The position numbers and the translations under genes were made by a program. Shown here in pieces: positions 37,359 to 48,177 of a DNA stretch of 64,000 nucleotides. The stretch is taken from positions 264,148-328,147 of the forward strand of contig SSGH01000013.1 in the NCBI GenBank assembly GCA_008015835.1. The letters run 5' to 3'. The stretch is from Lysobacter sp. GTDB taxonomy: Bacteria; Pseudomonadota; Gammaproteobacteria; Xanthomonadales; Xanthomonadaceae. The notes under the pieces were generated by a model. That model worked only from the letters and a program-made list of their open reading frames with translations. It did not search any database and was not told the origin of the DNA. Positions within the stretch are counted from its first letter, which is position 1, and each line of letters starts with the position of its first letter.

Positions 37359-38368
37359 GCCGACGGTGTCCACGGCTTGCGCCAAAACCGCCAGCGCTGC
37401 GCCGCGCGCAGACGCAAACGACGACCATCGGCGGCGTCCAAGATCAGCGTCGACAGCGCGCCGGTACGCAGCGCCGTCAGCGCGGGGCGCAGCCAATCGT
37501 CCTGCAATCGTTTCAGATCGCGCGCGCGATGCAGGTCGTAGAGCCCGGGCATTCCCGCGGCCGATGCGCTCGATGCACCGTCGTTCTCGTCCGCGAAACG
37601 CGACGGCAGCGGCGCGTCGGGCACGCGCGCGGCGAACGCGCAGTCGCGCAGCGTCTCGTCGTCGCTGCGGACGCACGGCGCGGCCACGCGAACGCGATCG
37701 GGCATTCGACCGCCGCCCCATACCCACAGCGCATTGATCGGCGGAATGCCGCGTTCGCGTCTCCGTTCGTTTGCCGGATGCTGATGCAGCGCGATCTGCG
37801 CCTCATTGAGCAGTGCGCGCCAAGCGCGCGCGGCGTCGCCGTGCGGCAAATGCTCGAACATGTCTTCGCCGAGCGCGGCCTCGGGTTCGCTGAATTCGGG
37901 CCATTGCGCGCCCGGCGATAGGCGCAGATACCAACGCGTCGGCGTCGGCGCATCCAGCGCGAAACCGCGATCGCCGAACAGCGGCCGCAGCGCCGAAAGC
38001 ATGGCGTCGGCTTCCTCGCGCGTCGGCGACAACGCTTCGCCGTACGCGAGCAAACGCGCGCCGTTGATGTCCGGGCGCACGTACGCCGGATCGGCGCGCA
38101 GCCACACCGCGTCCGCGGCATCGCCCGCATCGCGATGCCGCGACAGCGCGGCCGGCGACCAATGCGCCGGCAGCGATTCGACGTAGCGCAGACGCTGCGC
38201 CGCGCGGCCGGGTTCGGCGAGCGGCACGGCGTCGGCGCGGCCGAGCGCTTGCGCGCAATCGACGGCCAGCGATTGCCGCCCGAATGCGGACCACGCCGGC
38301 AACAGGAAAATGGCTTGGTTCGTCATGTTCGAGGTCGCGCTCGAGGTCGCGTTCGTCGGGTCGGTCAT
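37355..38368 (-). CDS. rpfE: RpfE, phosphoglycerate-mutase-related regulator
   Basis: This is a protein of about 337 residues at the recJ-greA position held by rpfE in xanthomonads. The start LLPAWSAFGR and the body pattern fit RpfE, which is related to cofactor-independent phosphoglycerate mutases. The biochemical role of the family is unclear. Two starts are possible: ATG at 38368 used here and ATG at 38326 (MTNQAIFLLP), which fits the conserved part better; neither has a strong ribosome-binding site. Its stop overlaps recJ by GTGA. Confidence 0.8.
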   Translation of the reverse strand: MTDPTNATSSATSNMTNQAIFLLPAWSAFGRQSLAVDCAQALGRADAVPLAEPGRAAQRLRYVESLPAHWSPAALSRHRDAGDAADAVWLRADPAYVRPDINGARLLAYGEALSPTREEADAMLSALRPLFGDRGFALDAPTPTRWYLRLSPGAQWPEFSEPEAALGEDMFEHLPHGDAARAWRALLNEAQIALHQHPANERRRERGIPPINALWVWGGGRMPDRVRVAAPCVRSDDETLRDCAFAARVPDAPLPSRFADENDGASSASAAGMPGLYDLHRARDLKRLQDDWLRPALTALRTGALSTLILDAADGRRLRLRAAQRWRFWRKPWTPSA

Positions 38369-38403
38369 GACGTCGATTCGCCGCGAAAACCGCAGGTCGC
38401 GGA

Positions 38404-38880
38404 TCAATCGCGGTAGTCGACTTGCACCAGCTCGTATTCGCGCTTGCCGGCCGGCGCGTCGATTTCGACGGTATCGCCCTCGTGCTTGCCGATCAGCGCG
38501 CGCGCCAAGGGCGAGGAAATCGCGATCATGCCCTGCTTGATGTCGGCTTCGAGGTCGCCCACGATCTGATAATTCTTCTCTTCGCCGCTTTCCACGTCGG
38601 CCAAGACGACGCTGGCGCCGAACACCACGCGCGAGCCGGCGTTGAGCGTGGACACGTCGATGACCTGCGCGTGCGACAGCTCGGCTTCGAGCTGTTTGAT
38701 GCGGCCTTCGATGAAGCCCTGCTGCTCGCGCGCGGCGTGATATTCCGCGTTTTCGCGCAAATCGCCGTGCGCCCGCGCTTCGGCGATGGCGGCGATCACC
38801 GCCGGCCGCTGCACGGACTTCAGTTGTTCCAATTCGGCGCGCAAACGCTGCGCGCCTTTGAGGGTGAGCGGGGCTCTCAT
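38404..38880 (-). CDS. greA: transcription elongation factor GreA
   Basis: This 158-residue factor rescues backtracked RNA polymerase by stimulating transcript cleavage. It has the N-terminal coiled-coil with the acidic tip ([15 protein letters not shown]), followed by a FKBP-like C-terminal domain ([17 protein letters not shown]). The ATG overlaps the carB stop (ATGA at 38877-38880), so it is coupled to the carAB operon. Confidence 0.96.
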   Translation of the reverse strand: MRAPLTLKGAQRLRAELEQLKSVQRPAVIAAIAEARAHGDLRENAEYHAAREQQGFIEGRIKQLEAELSHAQVIDVSTLNAGSRVVFGASVVLADVESGEEKNYQIVGDLEADIKQGMIAISSPLARALIGKHEGDTVEIDAPAGKREYELVQVDYRD

Positions 38881-41800
38881 GCTGGCCTCGATTCCTGATT
38901 GAGCGATTCGTGCAATTCCTGCAAAGCCCAGACCGGGCCGGTGCCGCGGTATTCCAACGAATGCAACAGCGCTTTCGCGCCGGAGATGGTGGTCGAATAG
39001 GTGACGCGTTGCTGGAGCGCTTCGCGACGGATCGAGAACGAGTCGGCGATCGCCTGCTTGCCCTCGGTGGTGTTGACGATATACGAAATCTCGCCGTTTT
39101 TGATCCGGTCGACGATGTGCGGACGGCCCTCGATCACTTTGTTGACGTGTTCGCAAGCGATGCCGTTCTCGCGCAGCCACGCGGCGGTGCCCGCGGTGGC
39201 GACCACGCCGTAACCGCGGCGGATCAATTCCTGGGCGACTTCGAGCACGCGACGCTTGTCCGGGTCGCGCACCGAGACGAAGGCCTTGCCGATCGGCGGC
39301 GCCTTGATGCCGGCCGCTTCCTGCGCGCGCGCGAACGCGGCGCCGAAATTCTCGCCGACGCCCATGACCTCGCCGGTGGAGCGCATTTCGGGCCCCAAGA
39401 TCGGATCGACGTTCTGGAATTTCGCGAACGGGAAGATCGCTTCCTTCACCGAGTAGTAGCTCGGAATCACTTCCTCGGTCGCGCCCTGCTCGGCCAGCGT
39501 TTTGCCGGCCATGCAGCGGGCCGCGATCTTCGCCAGCGCCATGCCGGTCGCTTTCGACACGAACGGCACGGTGCGCGAGGCGCGCGGGTTCACTTCGAGC
39601 AGGAAGATGGTGTCGCGGCCGTCGTCTTCGGTTTGGATGGCGAACTGCGTGTTCATCAACCCGACGACCTTCAGCGCCTGGGCGAGCGCGCGCACTTGAT
39701 CGCGCAGGCGGTCCTGCGTGGCCGGCGCCAACGAATACGGCGGCAGCGAGCACGAGGAATCGCCCGAATGCACGCCGGCTTCTTCGATGTGCTGCATGAC
39801 GCCGCCGATCAGCACCCGTCCGTCCTTGTCGGCGATGATGTCCACGTCCACTTCGACCGCGTGGTCGAGGAAGCGGTCGAGCAGCACCGGCGAATCGTTC
39901 GAGACCTTCACCGCTTCGCGCATGTAGCGTTCGAGATCGGCGTCGGCGTGGACCACTTCCATCGCGCGGCCGCCGAGCACGTAACTCGGGCGCACCACGA
40001 GCGGATAGCCGATCTCGCGGGCGAGCGCGAGCGCTTCTTCGGCGCTGCGCGCGGTGCGGTTCGGCGGCTGCAGCAGACCGAGTTGGTCGACGAGTTTCTG
40101 GAAGCGTTCGCGGTCTTCGGCGAGGTCGATCGAATCCGGCGAGGTGCCGATCACCGGCACGCCGTTGGCTTCGAGCGCGCGCGCGAGCTTCAGCGGCGTC
40201 TGGCCGCCGTACTGCACGATCACGCCCTTGGGTTTCTCCAACTCGACGATCTCCAGCACGTCTTCGAGCGTCAACGGCTCGAAATAAAGACGGTCGGACG
40301 TGTCGTAGTCGGTTGAGACGGTTTCCGGGTTGCAGTTGACCATGATGGTCTCGTACCCGTCTTCGCGCAGCGCCAGCGCGGCATGCACGCAGCAATAATC
40401 GAATTCGATGCCCTGCCCGATTCGGTTCGGGCCGCCGCCCAGCACGATGATCTTGTCGCGCGCGCTCGGCGCGGCTTCGCACTCGTCTTCGTAGGTCGAG
40501 TACAGATACGCGGTGGTGGTGGCGAACTCGGCCGCGCAGGAATCCACGCGTTTGTAGACCGGACGCACGCCGAAGGCTTTGCGCAATGCGCGCACCGCCG
40601 ATTCGTTGGTGCCGACCAATTTCGCCAAGCGCGCGTCGGAGAAACCCTTGCGCTTCAGCGCGCGCAGGCGTTTCGCGTCCAGCGCGTCCAAGCCCGCGGT
40701 CGCGACCTCGCGCTCGCAGGCGACCAGTTCTTCGATCTGATCCAAGAACCACGGATCGACGAACGACAGGCGATGCACATCGTCCACGCTCATCCCGGCA
40801 CGGAACGCATCGGCGAGATAGAACAGGCGTTCGGAGCCGGGCTCCTTCAGCTCGCGGCGCAGCCGCGCCTTGCCCGCATCGTCGGCGAGATCCAAGCCGG
40901 TCGGGTCCAGGCCGCTCTTGCCCGTCTCCAAGCCGCGCAGCGCTTTCTGCAGCGACTCCTGGAACGTGCGTCCGATCGCCATCACCTCGCCCACCGATTT
41001 CATCTGGGTGGTGAGGCGCGCGTCGGCGGCGGGGAATTTCTCGAACGCGAAACGCGGAATCTTGGTGACGACGTAGTCGATGCTGGGCTCGAACGACGCC
41101 GGGGTGAGCCCGCCGGTGATGTCGTTCTTCAATTCGTCCAAGGTGTAACCGACGGCGAGCTTGGCCGCGACTTTCGCGATCGGGAAGCCGGTCGCCTTCG
41201 AGGCCAGCGCCGAAGAGCGCGATACGCGCGGGTTCATTTCGATCACCACCACGCGACCGTTCTGCGCGTTGATGCCGAACTGCACGTTGGAGCCGCCGGT
41301 GTCGACGCCGATCTTACGCAACACGGCGATCGACGCGTCGCGCAGGCGCTGGTATTCCTTATCGGTGAGCGTCTGCGCCGGCGCGACGGTGATGCTGTCG
41401 CCAGTATGCACGCCCATCGCGTCGAGATTCTCGATCGAACAGACGATGATGCAGTTGTCCGCTTTGTCGCGGACCACTTCCATCTCGAATTCCTTCCACC
41501 CGAGCACCGATTCCTCGATCAGCACCTCATGCACGGGCGAAAGATCGAGGCCGCGCTTGGCGATTTCCTCGAATTCTTCCTTGTTGTAGGCGATGCCGCC
41601 GCCGGTGCCGCCGAGCGTGAAGCTTGGGCGAATGATCGTTGGGAACCCGACCTTGGCCTGAATCTCCAGCGCTTGCTCGAAATTCTTGGCGACTTCGGCC
41701 TTCGGGCATTCCAGACCGATGTCCTGCATCGCGACGCGGAACAGTTCGCGGTCCTCGGCCATGCGGATCGCTTCGCGCGACGCGCCGATCAGTTCGACGC

Positions 41801-42134
41801 CGTATTTTTCGAGCACGCCGTGATCGGCGAGATCGAGCGCGCAGTTGAGCGCGGTCTGGCCGCCCATCGTCGGCAACAGCGCGTCGGGTTTTTCCTTGGC
41901 GATGATCTTCTCGACCGTCTTCCACTGGATCGGTTCGATATAGACCGCATCCGCCATATTGGGGTCGGTCATGATCGTCGCGGGATTGCTGTTCACCAGC
42001 ACCACGCGATAGCCCTCGTCGCGCAGCGCTTTACAGGCCTGCGCGCCGGAATAATCGAATTCGCAGGCCTGACCGATCACGATCGGGCCGGCGCCGATGA
42101 TCAGGACGGTCTGGATGTCGGTACGCTTGGGCAT
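38877..42134 (-). CDS. carB: carbamoyl-phosphate synthase large subunit
   Basis: This 1085-residue subunit makes carbamoyl phosphate for arginine and pyrimidine synthesis using ammonia from CarA. Two ATP-grasp halves are visible, each beginning with a [10 protein letters not shown] or [17 protein letters not shown] motif, then the allosteric MGS-like domain ([12 protein letters not shown]). The ATG at 42134 matches the usual N terminus ([11 protein letters not shown]). Two unrelated small genes separate it from carA. Confidence 0.97.
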   Translation of the reverse strand: MPKRTDIQTVLIIGAGPIVIGQACEFDYSGAQACKALRDEGYRVVLVNSNPATIMTDPNMADAVYIEPIQWKTVEKIIAKEKPDALLPTMGGQTALNCALDLADHGVLEKYGVELIGASREAIRMAEDRELFRVAMQDIGLECPKAEVAKNFEQALEIQAKVGFPTIIRPSFTLGGTGGGIAYNKEEFEEIAKRGLDLSPVHEVLIEESVLGWKEFEMEVVRDKADNCIIVCSIENLDAMGVHTGDSITVAPAQTLTDKEYQRLRDASIAVLRKIGVDTGGSNVQFGINAQNGRVVVIEMNPRVSRSSALASKATGFPIAKVAAKLAVGYTLDELKNDITGGLTPASFEPSIDYVVTKIPRFAFEKFPAADARLTTQMKSVGEVMAIGRTFQESLQKALRGLETGKSGLDPTGLDLADDAGKARLRRELKEPGSERLFYLADAFRAGMSVDDVHRLSFVDPWFLDQIEELVACEREVATAGLDALDAKRLRALKRKGFSDARLAKLVGTNESAVRALRKAFGVRPVYKRVDSCAAEFATTTAYLYSTYEDECEAAPSARDKIIVLGGGPNRIGQGIEFDYCCVHAALALREDGYETIMVNCNPETVSTDYDTSDRLYFEPLTLEDVLEIVELEKPKGVIVQYGGQTPLKLARALEANGVPVIGTSPDSIDLAEDRERFQKLVDQLGLLQPPNRTARSAEEALALAREIGYPLVVRPSYVLGGRAMEVVHADADLERYMREAVKVSNDSPVLLDRFLDHAVEVDVDIIADKDGRVLIGGVMQHIEEAGVHSGDSSCSLPPYSLAPATQDRLRDQVRALAQALKVVGLMNTQFAIQTEDDGRDTIFLLEVNPRASRTVPFVSKATGMALAKIAARCMAGKTLAEQGATEEVIPSYYSVKEAIFPFAKFQNVDPILGPEMRSTGEVMGVGENFGAAFARAQEAAGIKAPPIGKAFVSVRDPDKRRVLEVAQELIRRGYGVVATAGTAAWLRENGIACEHVNKVIEGRPHIVDRIKNGEISYIVNTTEGKQAIADSFSIRREALQQRVTYSTTISGAKALLHSLEYRGTGPVWALQELHESLNQESRPA

Positions 42135-42189
42135 GCGGTTCTCGCTTGGTGCGGGCTCGAAAAAACAACTGAAGTTCGGTGCGGCGGGT

Positions 42190-42693
42190 TCAATACAGAC
42201 GCTCTTGCCATCGCTCGCGCGGCAGCCAGGTGATGCGGTTCGGGTCGTCGACCTCGACGCCGCCGCGTTCGACCGCGGCGAGAATCTCGGTGCGCATCGC
42301 ATCCCAGCTCTCGGCCTCGGCGCCGATGCGCGCGCCGATGCGGTTGTTGTGCGCATCCATCGCGCGCGCGGGGTCGGCGCCGCCCTCGCCTTCCATCGCA
42401 TAGGTGACCCATTCCACCCAGCGCGGCGAACCGGTGTAGGCGACAATCGCACTCGCCAAACTATGGCGATAGGCGTCTTTCGGGCCATGACGCCCGCCGG
42501 GCAAGTCGGAGCGGGTGGTCGCGTTGTAGACCGTGCCGAGCACGAACGCCGGATACAGCGCGAGCGCGAGGGCCGCGAGCAGCGCTCGACGCGCGTACCG
42601 CCGCCATGCGGAGCGTCGCGCGGATTCGCGCGCGTCCAATGACGCCGCCGCGGCGCGCGCGATCGTTGGCGTGGTCTGCCGCATCGCGATCAA
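42190..42693 (-). CDS. small membrane-anchored protein between carA and carB, possible DUF6973-like
   Basis: This 167-residue protein has one hydrophobic segment near residues 38-58 and a conserved-looking core [17 protein letters not shown] followed by [13 protein letters not shown]. That His-rich layout recalls DUF6973 domains, but the match is weak and unconfirmed. Its start overlaps the upstream gene by ATGA, so it belongs to the car operon. Function unknown. Confidence 0.6.
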   Translation of the reverse strand: MIAMRQTTPTIARAAAASLDARESARRSAWRRYARRALLAALALALYPAFVLGTVYNATTRSDLPGGRHGPKDAYRHSLASAIVAYTGSPRWVEWVTYAMEGEGGADPARAMDAHNNRIGARIGAEAESWDAMRTEILAAVERGGVEVDDPNRITWLPRERWQERLY

Positions 42694-43337
42694 TCCAACA
42701 TCTCGATCGGAATCTCGCAGGTCTTGCTCAGATCGGCGGCGAGCGCGTCCATCATCGCTTCGGTGGCGCCGTTCGATCCCTCCGGATCGTTCATATCGCC
42801 GAATCCCGAAAGCGCCCGCAGATCCGCGAGCTGATCGTCGAAGACGAACGTCACGAAGGCGATCATCGCCTCGCCTTCGGCCCGATTCATATCGGGTTCC
42901 TTTCCGGCGATGCTCGCTTCCACGGTCATGGCGATCAACTCGGCCGCGCCCTCGTCCAACACCTTCAAGCCCGAGGCGAACGCCTCCGGCTTCGCGCGGG
43001 CGAAGCGCTCGACCTCGGCGCGCTTACGCGCGGTAAGCGCGTCGCGTCCGAGCTCGCGCGTCACGCAGGCGTGCTGGGTCGCATTCAATTCGGATTTCAT
43101 CTCCGCTTGATTGGAGGCGAGCACGCTCTCGAAAATCCGATCCATCGGCATCATCGTCATGATGTGCGCGGTCATGCGATCGATCGATGCGGCGTCGGGC
43201 ACGATGGGCGCGGCGACCGCCGCCGCGGTGTCGGAGGCGCGGTCGGCGACCTTCTCGGGCGCCGCGGCGCGCGCCGACGGACCTATCGACATCGAACACG
43301 CGAAGATCGCGGCGACGAGCGCGGAACGGACGTTCAT
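42690..43337 (-). CDS. exported helical protein of unknown function within the car operon
   Basis: This 215-residue protein has an N-terminal signal peptide ([19 protein letters not shown]) and an all-helical body with several Met-rich stretches ([13 protein letters not shown]) and one Cys each in TQHACVTRE and SKTCEI, which may form a disulfide. The ATG at 43337 has GGAGG just upstream and overlaps the carA stop. Homologues in DUF2059-like families share this layout; the assignment is tentative. Confidence 0.6.
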   Translation of the reverse strand: MNVRSALVAAIFACSMSIGPSARAAAPEKVADRASDTAAAVAAPIVPDAASIDRMTAHIMTMMPMDRIFESVLASNQAEMKSELNATQHACVTRELGRDALTARKRAEVERFARAKPEAFASGLKVLDEGAAELIAMTVEASIAGKEPDMNRAEGEAMIAFVTFVFDDQLADLRALSGFGDMNDPEGSNGATEAMMDALAADLSKTCEIPIEMLD

Positions 43338-44455
43338 GCGGCCTCCATCATGGACACGAAGCGATCGAACAACGGCGCAACATCGTGCGGACCGGGGCTG
43401 GCTTCGGGGTGGCCCTGGAACGAGAACGCGGGGGCATCGGTCAGCGCGATGCCCTGATTGCTGCCGTCGAACAGCGAGCGATGGGTCACGCGCACGTTCG
43501 CGGGCAGCGTGGTTTCGTCGATGGCGAAGCCGTGATTCTGCGAGGTGATCATCACTCGTCCGCCGTCGAGATCGATCACCGGATGATTCGCGCCGTGATG
43601 GCCGAATTTCATTTTGTGGGTTTGCGCGCCGGCCGCGAGGCCGAGCAATTGATGACCGAGGCAAATGCCGAATGTCGGCAATTTCGCAGCGATGAATTCG
43701 CGAATCGCGGCGATGGCGTAATCGCAGGGCGCGGGGTCGCCGGGTCCGTTGGAGAGAAACACGCCGTCGGGTCGCATCGCGAGGACATCGGCGGCCGGCG
43801 TCTGCGCGGGCACGACGGTCACGTCGCAACCGCGCTCGGCCAGCATGCGCAAGATATTCCGCTTCACGCCGAAGTCGTACGCCACCACCTTGAAGCGCGG
43901 CGATGCGACGACGAAGGCATCGTGGTCGAGATCGAGCTGGCCTTCGGTCCAGGGATACGCCGCGTCGGTGGTGACGACTTTCGCCAAATCCATGCCCTTG
44001 AGACCCGGAAACTTGCGCGCCGCTTCGAGCGCTTCGTCGACCTCGATGCGGCCGGCCATCAGCGCGCCGTTCTGCGCGCCGCGATCGCGCAGCAGGCGCG
44101 TGAGCTTGCGGGTGTCGATTTCGGCGATGGCAACGATGCCGCGCGCCTTCAGCCAGTCGGGCAAAGCGACGCGGCTGCGCCAGTTGCTCGGCCGCCGCGG
44201 CACATCGCGCACGATCAAACCGGAGGCCCAGACCTTCGCGGCTTCGTCGTCCTGGTCGGTGCAGCCGGTGTTGCCGATGTGCGGATAGGTCAGCGTGACC
44301 AATTGCCGCGCGTAGGACGGGTCGGTCAGGATTTCCTGATAGCCGGTCATCGCGGTGTTGAACACCGTCTCGCCGACGGAGAGGCCGGGCGCGCCGACGG
44401 AAACGCCCTCGAATACGGTGCCGTCTTCGAGGACCAGGATGGCGGGTTCGGTCAC
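43334..44455 (-). CDS. carA: carbamoyl-phosphate synthase small subunit
   Basis: This 373-residue glutamine amidotransferase feeds ammonia to CarB. The N-terminal CPSase-specific domain ([17 protein letters not shown]) is followed by a class I amidotransferase with the nucleophile in [10 protein letters not shown] and the His in [11 protein letters not shown]. The carA stop overlaps the start of the exported helical protein by ATGA. Upstream, a GAGGTT/AACCTC hairpin (44482-44500 region) lies in the leader. Confidence 0.96.
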   Translation of the reverse strand: MTEPAILVLEDGTVFEGVSVGAPGLSVGETVFNTAMTGYQEILTDPSYARQLVTLTYPHIGNTGCTDQDDEAAKVWASGLIVRDVPRRPSNWRSRVALPDWLKARGIVAIAEIDTRKLTRLLRDRGAQNGALMAGRIEVDEALEAARKFPGLKGMDLAKVVTTDAAYPWTEGQLDLDHDAFVVASPRFKVVAYDFGVKRNILRMLAERGCDVTVVPAQTPAADVLAMRPDGVFLSNGPGDPAPCDYAIAAIREFIAAKLPTFGICLGHQLLGLAAGAQTHKMKFGHHGANHPVIDLDGGRVMITSQNHGFAIDETTLPANVRVTHRSLFDGSNQGIALTDAPAFSFQGHPEASPGPHDVAPLFDRFVSMMEAA

Positions 44456-44695
44456 GGGCTTCGCCTAGTTGAGCTCAGAAAAGCGAGGTTGCAAAAAACC
44501 TCGGGCGCGGTTTTCCACCGGTCCGGGGGTGTGGGGTTCAGGCGAGCGGGAATTGTACCGATGCCGGCGGACCGACGCCAGCGAAAATCCTCGGCGAGAT
44601 GAACCTCGGCGCGGTCCGCGGCTCGCCGCAAAGGCTCGGAACGAAGGCTGCGCGTCGCTCGGATCGGCGCCGCCGCCGTGCATGCGGCGGGGGCG

Positions 44696-45427
44696 TTACA
44701 GCAGATCGCGCAGTCGATAGCGCCCGGGCGCTCTGCCCACTAGGCGCGCGGCGGCGTGCAGCGCGCCGCGCGCGAAGATGTCGCGGTCGGCGGCGCGATG
44801 GATCAGTTCGATGCGCTCGCCCGCCGCCGCGAACTGCACCGTGTGCTCGCCGACGATATCGCCCGCGCGCAGGCTGGCGTAGCGCGGCTGCGCTCCGCCG
44901 CGTTCGGCGGCGGCGCCCAGCGACAACGCGGTACCCGAGGGCGCGTCGCGCTTGCGCGTGTGGTGCTGTTCGACGATGTCGCAGTCCCAGCCCGGCAACG
45001 CCGCGGCGGCGCGTTCGACCAATTCGTCGAGGATGGCGATGCCGAGGCTGAAATTGGAGGCCCAGAGCACCGGAATGCGCGCGGCGGCGCGGTCCATCGC
45101 GTCCCGCTGACTCGGATCGAGCCCGGTGGTGCCCGACACGAAGGCCGCGCCGCGCGATGCGCACAGCGCGAGGATCGCATCGAAGCCTTCCGGCAGGCTG
45201 AAGTCGATGGCGACATCGAACTTCGGCGCGTCGGCTAACGAGGCCGCCGGTAAAAAAGTCGGCGGACGCACGCTCGCCCCATCGCCCTCGCCGCCCGCGT
45301 CGCCGAAGGGCGAACGCGCGACCGAGGCGACCAGCACCAGATCGTCGCGTTCGGCCGCCAAGCGCGCGACGGCGCGGCCCATGCGCCCACTGGCGCCGTG
45401 AATGAGCAATCGGAGAGGCGTGGTCAT
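44696..45427 (-). CDS. dapB: 4-hydroxy-tetrahydrodipicolinate reductase
   Basis: This 243-residue enzyme of the lysine/diaminopimelate pathway has the nucleotide motif GASGRMGRA, the central EQHHTRKRDAPSGTAL motif with its catalytic His and Lys, and a SGTTGL loop. It follows tyrA by 31 bases on the same strand. It is slightly short for the family but complete. Confidence 0.94.
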   Translation of the reverse strand: MTTPLRLLIHGASGRMGRAVARLAAERDDLVLVASVARSPFGDAGGEGDGASVRPPTFLPAASLADAPKFDVAIDFSLPEGFDAILALCASRGAAFVSGTTGLDPSQRDAMDRAAARIPVLWASNFSLGIAILDELVERAAAALPGWDCDIVEQHHTRKRDAPSGTALSLGAAAERGGAQPRYASLRAGDIVGEHTVQFAAAGERIELIHRAADRDIFARGALHAAARLVGRAPGRYRLRDLL

Positions 45428-45458
45428 CGCGTCAGCGTAGCGGCGGCGGCGGCCCGGC

Positions 45459-46595
45459 TCAATCCGCCGCGTTCGGCGGCGGCACGCATTCGAGCACGCG
45501 GCCCACGCCCGCGGCGTCGACCTGCGCGGCCACGGCGCCGAGCAACGCCGCGTCGACCTCCGCGCCGAAACCGATGCGGAAATGCACCTCGCCCGCCGGC
45601 GTGCGCGAAGAATGGATCGACGAGAGGCTGACGCCGTGGCGCTCGAAGGTGTCGAGCAGCGCGCGCAGCGCGCCCGGGCGGTCCTCCGGCAGATGCACGC
45701 TCATCGACGGGCGCTCGACCAGATCGGCCAGCAAGTAACCGACGCGTTCGAAGGCGTAATTGCCCTCGGCCAACAGCCGCTCGCCCAGCGCGTCGCGATT
45801 GGCGTCGAGGAAGCGCGCGCGGAACGCGGCGCGGGCGTCGGCGTCGCCGCGCGCGACCAAATCGCGCAGCGCGCCCAATTCGCCGAGCAGACGGTCGAGC
45901 ATCTCCGGCACGTAGGGATTGCAGAACTGGATGTCCTCGTAGATCTGCGGATTCAGCGAGAGGATGCGGGTCATCATCGCCACATCCAGTTCGAACGACG
46001 CGGTGCGCAGCGGCAGCAGATCGCTCGCTGCGCCCAGCGCGGCGGCGTAGTCGCGCAGCACGCCGGCTTCGGCCAAATGGCTGGCGTGGACCATCGCTTG
46101 GATCAGGGCCATCGCGCGGTCGTGGCGTTCGGGCGCGACCCGCACGCATTCGGCCTGCAGCGCCTGCAGCAGATCCGACACCCAGGGCCGCCATGCGTCG
46201 AGCCGCGCTTCGCAGACGGCGAGTACGCGGCCTTTGAGCGTCGGCGATTTCGGCGGCGCGGTCATCGGGTGCAAACCGACCACCTCGGCCTGCGAACGCA
46301 GCATCGCCGCGACCGGCGCTTGTTTGATCGACGTGACGTCCAGCCACAACCGACCGCGCTCGCGCCCCGACGAACGCTGCGCCCAGTCGTCGATGGTCGC
46401 GACGGTGTCGCGGATCGGGGCGGCGAACAGCAGCACGTCGGCGTCTTGCAGCAGGCGTTCGATCGGATCGCTCTCGGGCGCGGCCGGATCGTGCCCCAGG
46501 ACGACGAGCCCCATGCGCGCCTCGAAAAACGTACGCAGCCAACGGCCGTACGCCCCGGCGCTGCCGACCAAACCGATGACGGGGGAACGCGACAT
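45459..46595 (-). CDS. tyrA: prephenate dehydrogenase with C-terminal ACT domain
   Basis: This 378-residue enzyme of tyrosine biosynthesis has an N-terminal Rossmann fold (LVGSAGAYGRWLRTFF), a DVTSIK segment, the substrate His in GLHPMTAP and a helical dimerisation domain. Its C terminus carries an ACT domain (LPEDRPGALRALLDTFERHGVS) that likely binds tyrosine for feedback inhibition. The ATG at 46595 is used; the longer frame from 46736 is not supported. Confidence 0.85.
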   Translation of the reverse strand: MSRSPVIGLVGSAGAYGRWLRTFFEARMGLVVLGHDPAAPESDPIERLLQDADVLLFAAPIRDTVATIDDWAQRSSGRERGRLWLDVTSIKQAPVAAMLRSQAEVVGLHPMTAPPKSPTLKGRVLAVCEARLDAWRPWVSDLLQALQAECVRVAPERHDRAMALIQAMVHASHLAEAGVLRDYAAALGAASDLLPLRTASFELDVAMMTRILSLNPQIYEDIQFCNPYVPEMLDRLLGELGALRDLVARGDADARAAFRARFLDANRDALGERLLAEGNYAFERVGYLLADLVERPSMSVHLPEDRPGALRALLDTFERHGVSLSSIHSSRTPAGEVHFRIGFGAEVDAALLGAVAAQVDAAGVGRVLECVPPPNAAD

Positions 46596-46688
46596 GCCGA
46601 CGATCCGAAGGTGGGGCTCGCATTCTGCCCGTTGGCGACGAGCGCGGGAATCCGCGGCGCGCAGGCGCTCGTCGAGCGCTCGAAACGA

Positions 46689-46714
46689 CGAACCCCGGCC
46701 GAAGCCGGGGTTCG
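46689..46714. terminator. stem-loop between the S8 protease 1 gene and tyrA
   Basis: A perfect 11-base-pair stem (CGAACCCCGGC/GCCGGGGTTCG) closes on a CGAA loop. It lies 39 bases after the protease stop (minus strand). No T-tract follows. A hairpin of the same design follows the second protease at 48919-48944. Confidence 0.75.
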
Positions 46715-46752
46715 CGGGTGGCGCGAATTCGCGCATTCACCGATAAATCGCA

Positions 46753-48177
46753 TCAGCAGGGCGCGTTCTGTACGGTCGTGAACGCATTGATGATGCCAGT
46801 GCCCATCGTGCCCACCGGCGGCGGCGGAGCGGCGAACGGTTTGATCCAGGTCTTGATCAGCGTTTCGACCTGCGCCGGCGCGCAATCGGCGGCGGGCTTC
46901 GACTGCATCAACGCGACCAAACCGGCCACGTGCGGCGACGCCATCGACGTGCCGCTGTAGTACACGTAGTTGTCGGCGCCCGGCACGGTGGTGCCGGCGT
47001 TCAACGTCGAAGCGATGCTCACGCCCGGCGCCGACACGTCCACGCCCGCGCCGAAGTTCGAGAAGCTGGCTTTCTTCGCCGCCGAGTCGGTCGCGCCGAC
47101 GACGATCAGGCCCGCACCGGTGCAACTGGCCGGAGTGAAGCCCGAGACATTGGCGTTGCTATTGCCGGCAGCCACCACCACCGTGGTACGGCGGCCCAAG
47201 GCGCCGGTGATCGCCGTTTGCATCACCGAGCCGGCACAGGAACCGCCGCCGCCCAGGCTCATATTGATGACGGTCGCCTTGTTGGCGCCGACCGCCGGAA
47301 CGCCCGGCACCGTACCGCCGGAGGCCCACGTCACCGCATCGGCGATGTCGGCCAGCGTGCCGCCGCAACGGCCGAGCGCGCGCACCGCCAACACCTTGGA
47401 CTTGTAGGCCATACCGGCCACGCCGGCGGCGTTGTTGGTCACCGCGGCCACCGTGCCCGCCACGTGGGTGCCGTGCCAGCTCGAATTCGTGACCGGAGAG
47501 CCGGGGTAGCACAGATTGGGCGTCGGGCTCCAGTCGCCCGGATCCAGCGCGCTGGAGTCGCGGCCGTTACCGTCGTTCGCGGTGGCGACGTTGGTGATGA
47601 AGTCGTAACCGTTGATGATGTTGGCGTTCAGATCCACGTGCGGGCGATAACCGGTATCGATGACGGCGACGATCTTGCCGGCGCCGAGGAAACCGAGGTT
47701 CCAGGCTTGGTCGGCGTTGCTGCCGCCGATACCGCTCTGGAAGCCGTACTGCAGGTTGAAGAACGTGTCGTTCGGGGTCAGGGTCGGGTACAGACGGATA
47801 TTCGGCTCGACCGAAGCGACATCCGGGTTGGCGGCGAGCTGACGCATCAATTGCTCGGCGTCGACGCGGTCGAACGAGCGATTGGCGACCACGAGATCGG
47901 CGCCGACGCCGAGCGTGCGATCATGGCGCAGCGTCATGGCTTTAGCGCGACCGAAGCCGCTGGCCGAGATGCTGTCCAGCGAACGCTGGATCGCGGCTTT
48001 GTTGTTTTTGCTGGCGCTGCCGTCTTTGTAGGTGACGATGAAACCGTCGACCGGGCCGCTCGAGGACAACGCGCCCAGGTTCACCAAATCGCCGGCGAAG
48101 GCGGAAGTCGAAGCGACGGCGGCGGAGACCGCGACCGTCAAGGCGGCGAGGCGGATATTGCGAGTGCGAAGTGACAT
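46753..48177 (-). CDS. secreted S8 (subtilisin-like) serine protease 1
   Basis: This 474-residue exported protease starts with a signal peptide ending STSAFA, followed by an inhibitor-like prodomain (about 30-125). The catalytic triad is Asp in VIDTGYRPHVD, His in WHGTHVAG and Ser in SGTSMASPHVAG. Conserved Cys pairs probably form disulfides for extracellular stability. The ATG at 48177 has GGAG eight bases upstream. It is about half identical by eye to the second protease at 48986, so the two likely arose by duplication. In rpf-controlled bacteria such enzymes are typical DSF-regulated factors. Confidence 0.93.
   Translation of the reverse strand: MSLRTRNIRLAALTVAVSAAVASTSAFAGDLVNLGALSSSGPVDGFIVTYKDGSASKNNKAAIQRSLDSISASGFGRAKAMTLRHDRTLGVGADLVVANRSFDRVDAEQLMRQLAANPDVASVEPNIRLYPTLTPNDTFFNLQYGFQSGIGGSNADQAWNLGFLGAGKIVAVIDTGYRPHVDLNANIINGYDFITNVATANDGNGRDSSALDPGDWSPTPNLCYPGSPVTNSSWHGTHVAGTVAAVTNNAAGVAGMAYKSKVLAVRALGRCGGTLADIADAVTWASGGTVPGVPAVGANKATVINMSLGGGGSCAGSVMQTAITGALGRRTTVVVAAGNSNANVSGFTPASCTGAGLIVVGATDSAAKKASFSNFGAGVDVSAPGVSIASTLNAGTTVPGADNYVYYSGTSMASPHVAGLVALMQSKPAADCAPAQVETLIKTWIKPFAAPPPPVGTMGTGIINAFTTVQNAPC

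Noticed and set aside
44456..44695. Attenuator controlling carA
   Set aside because: A small GAGGTT/AACCTC hairpin is present in the leader, but no leader peptide or alternative pairing could be shown.
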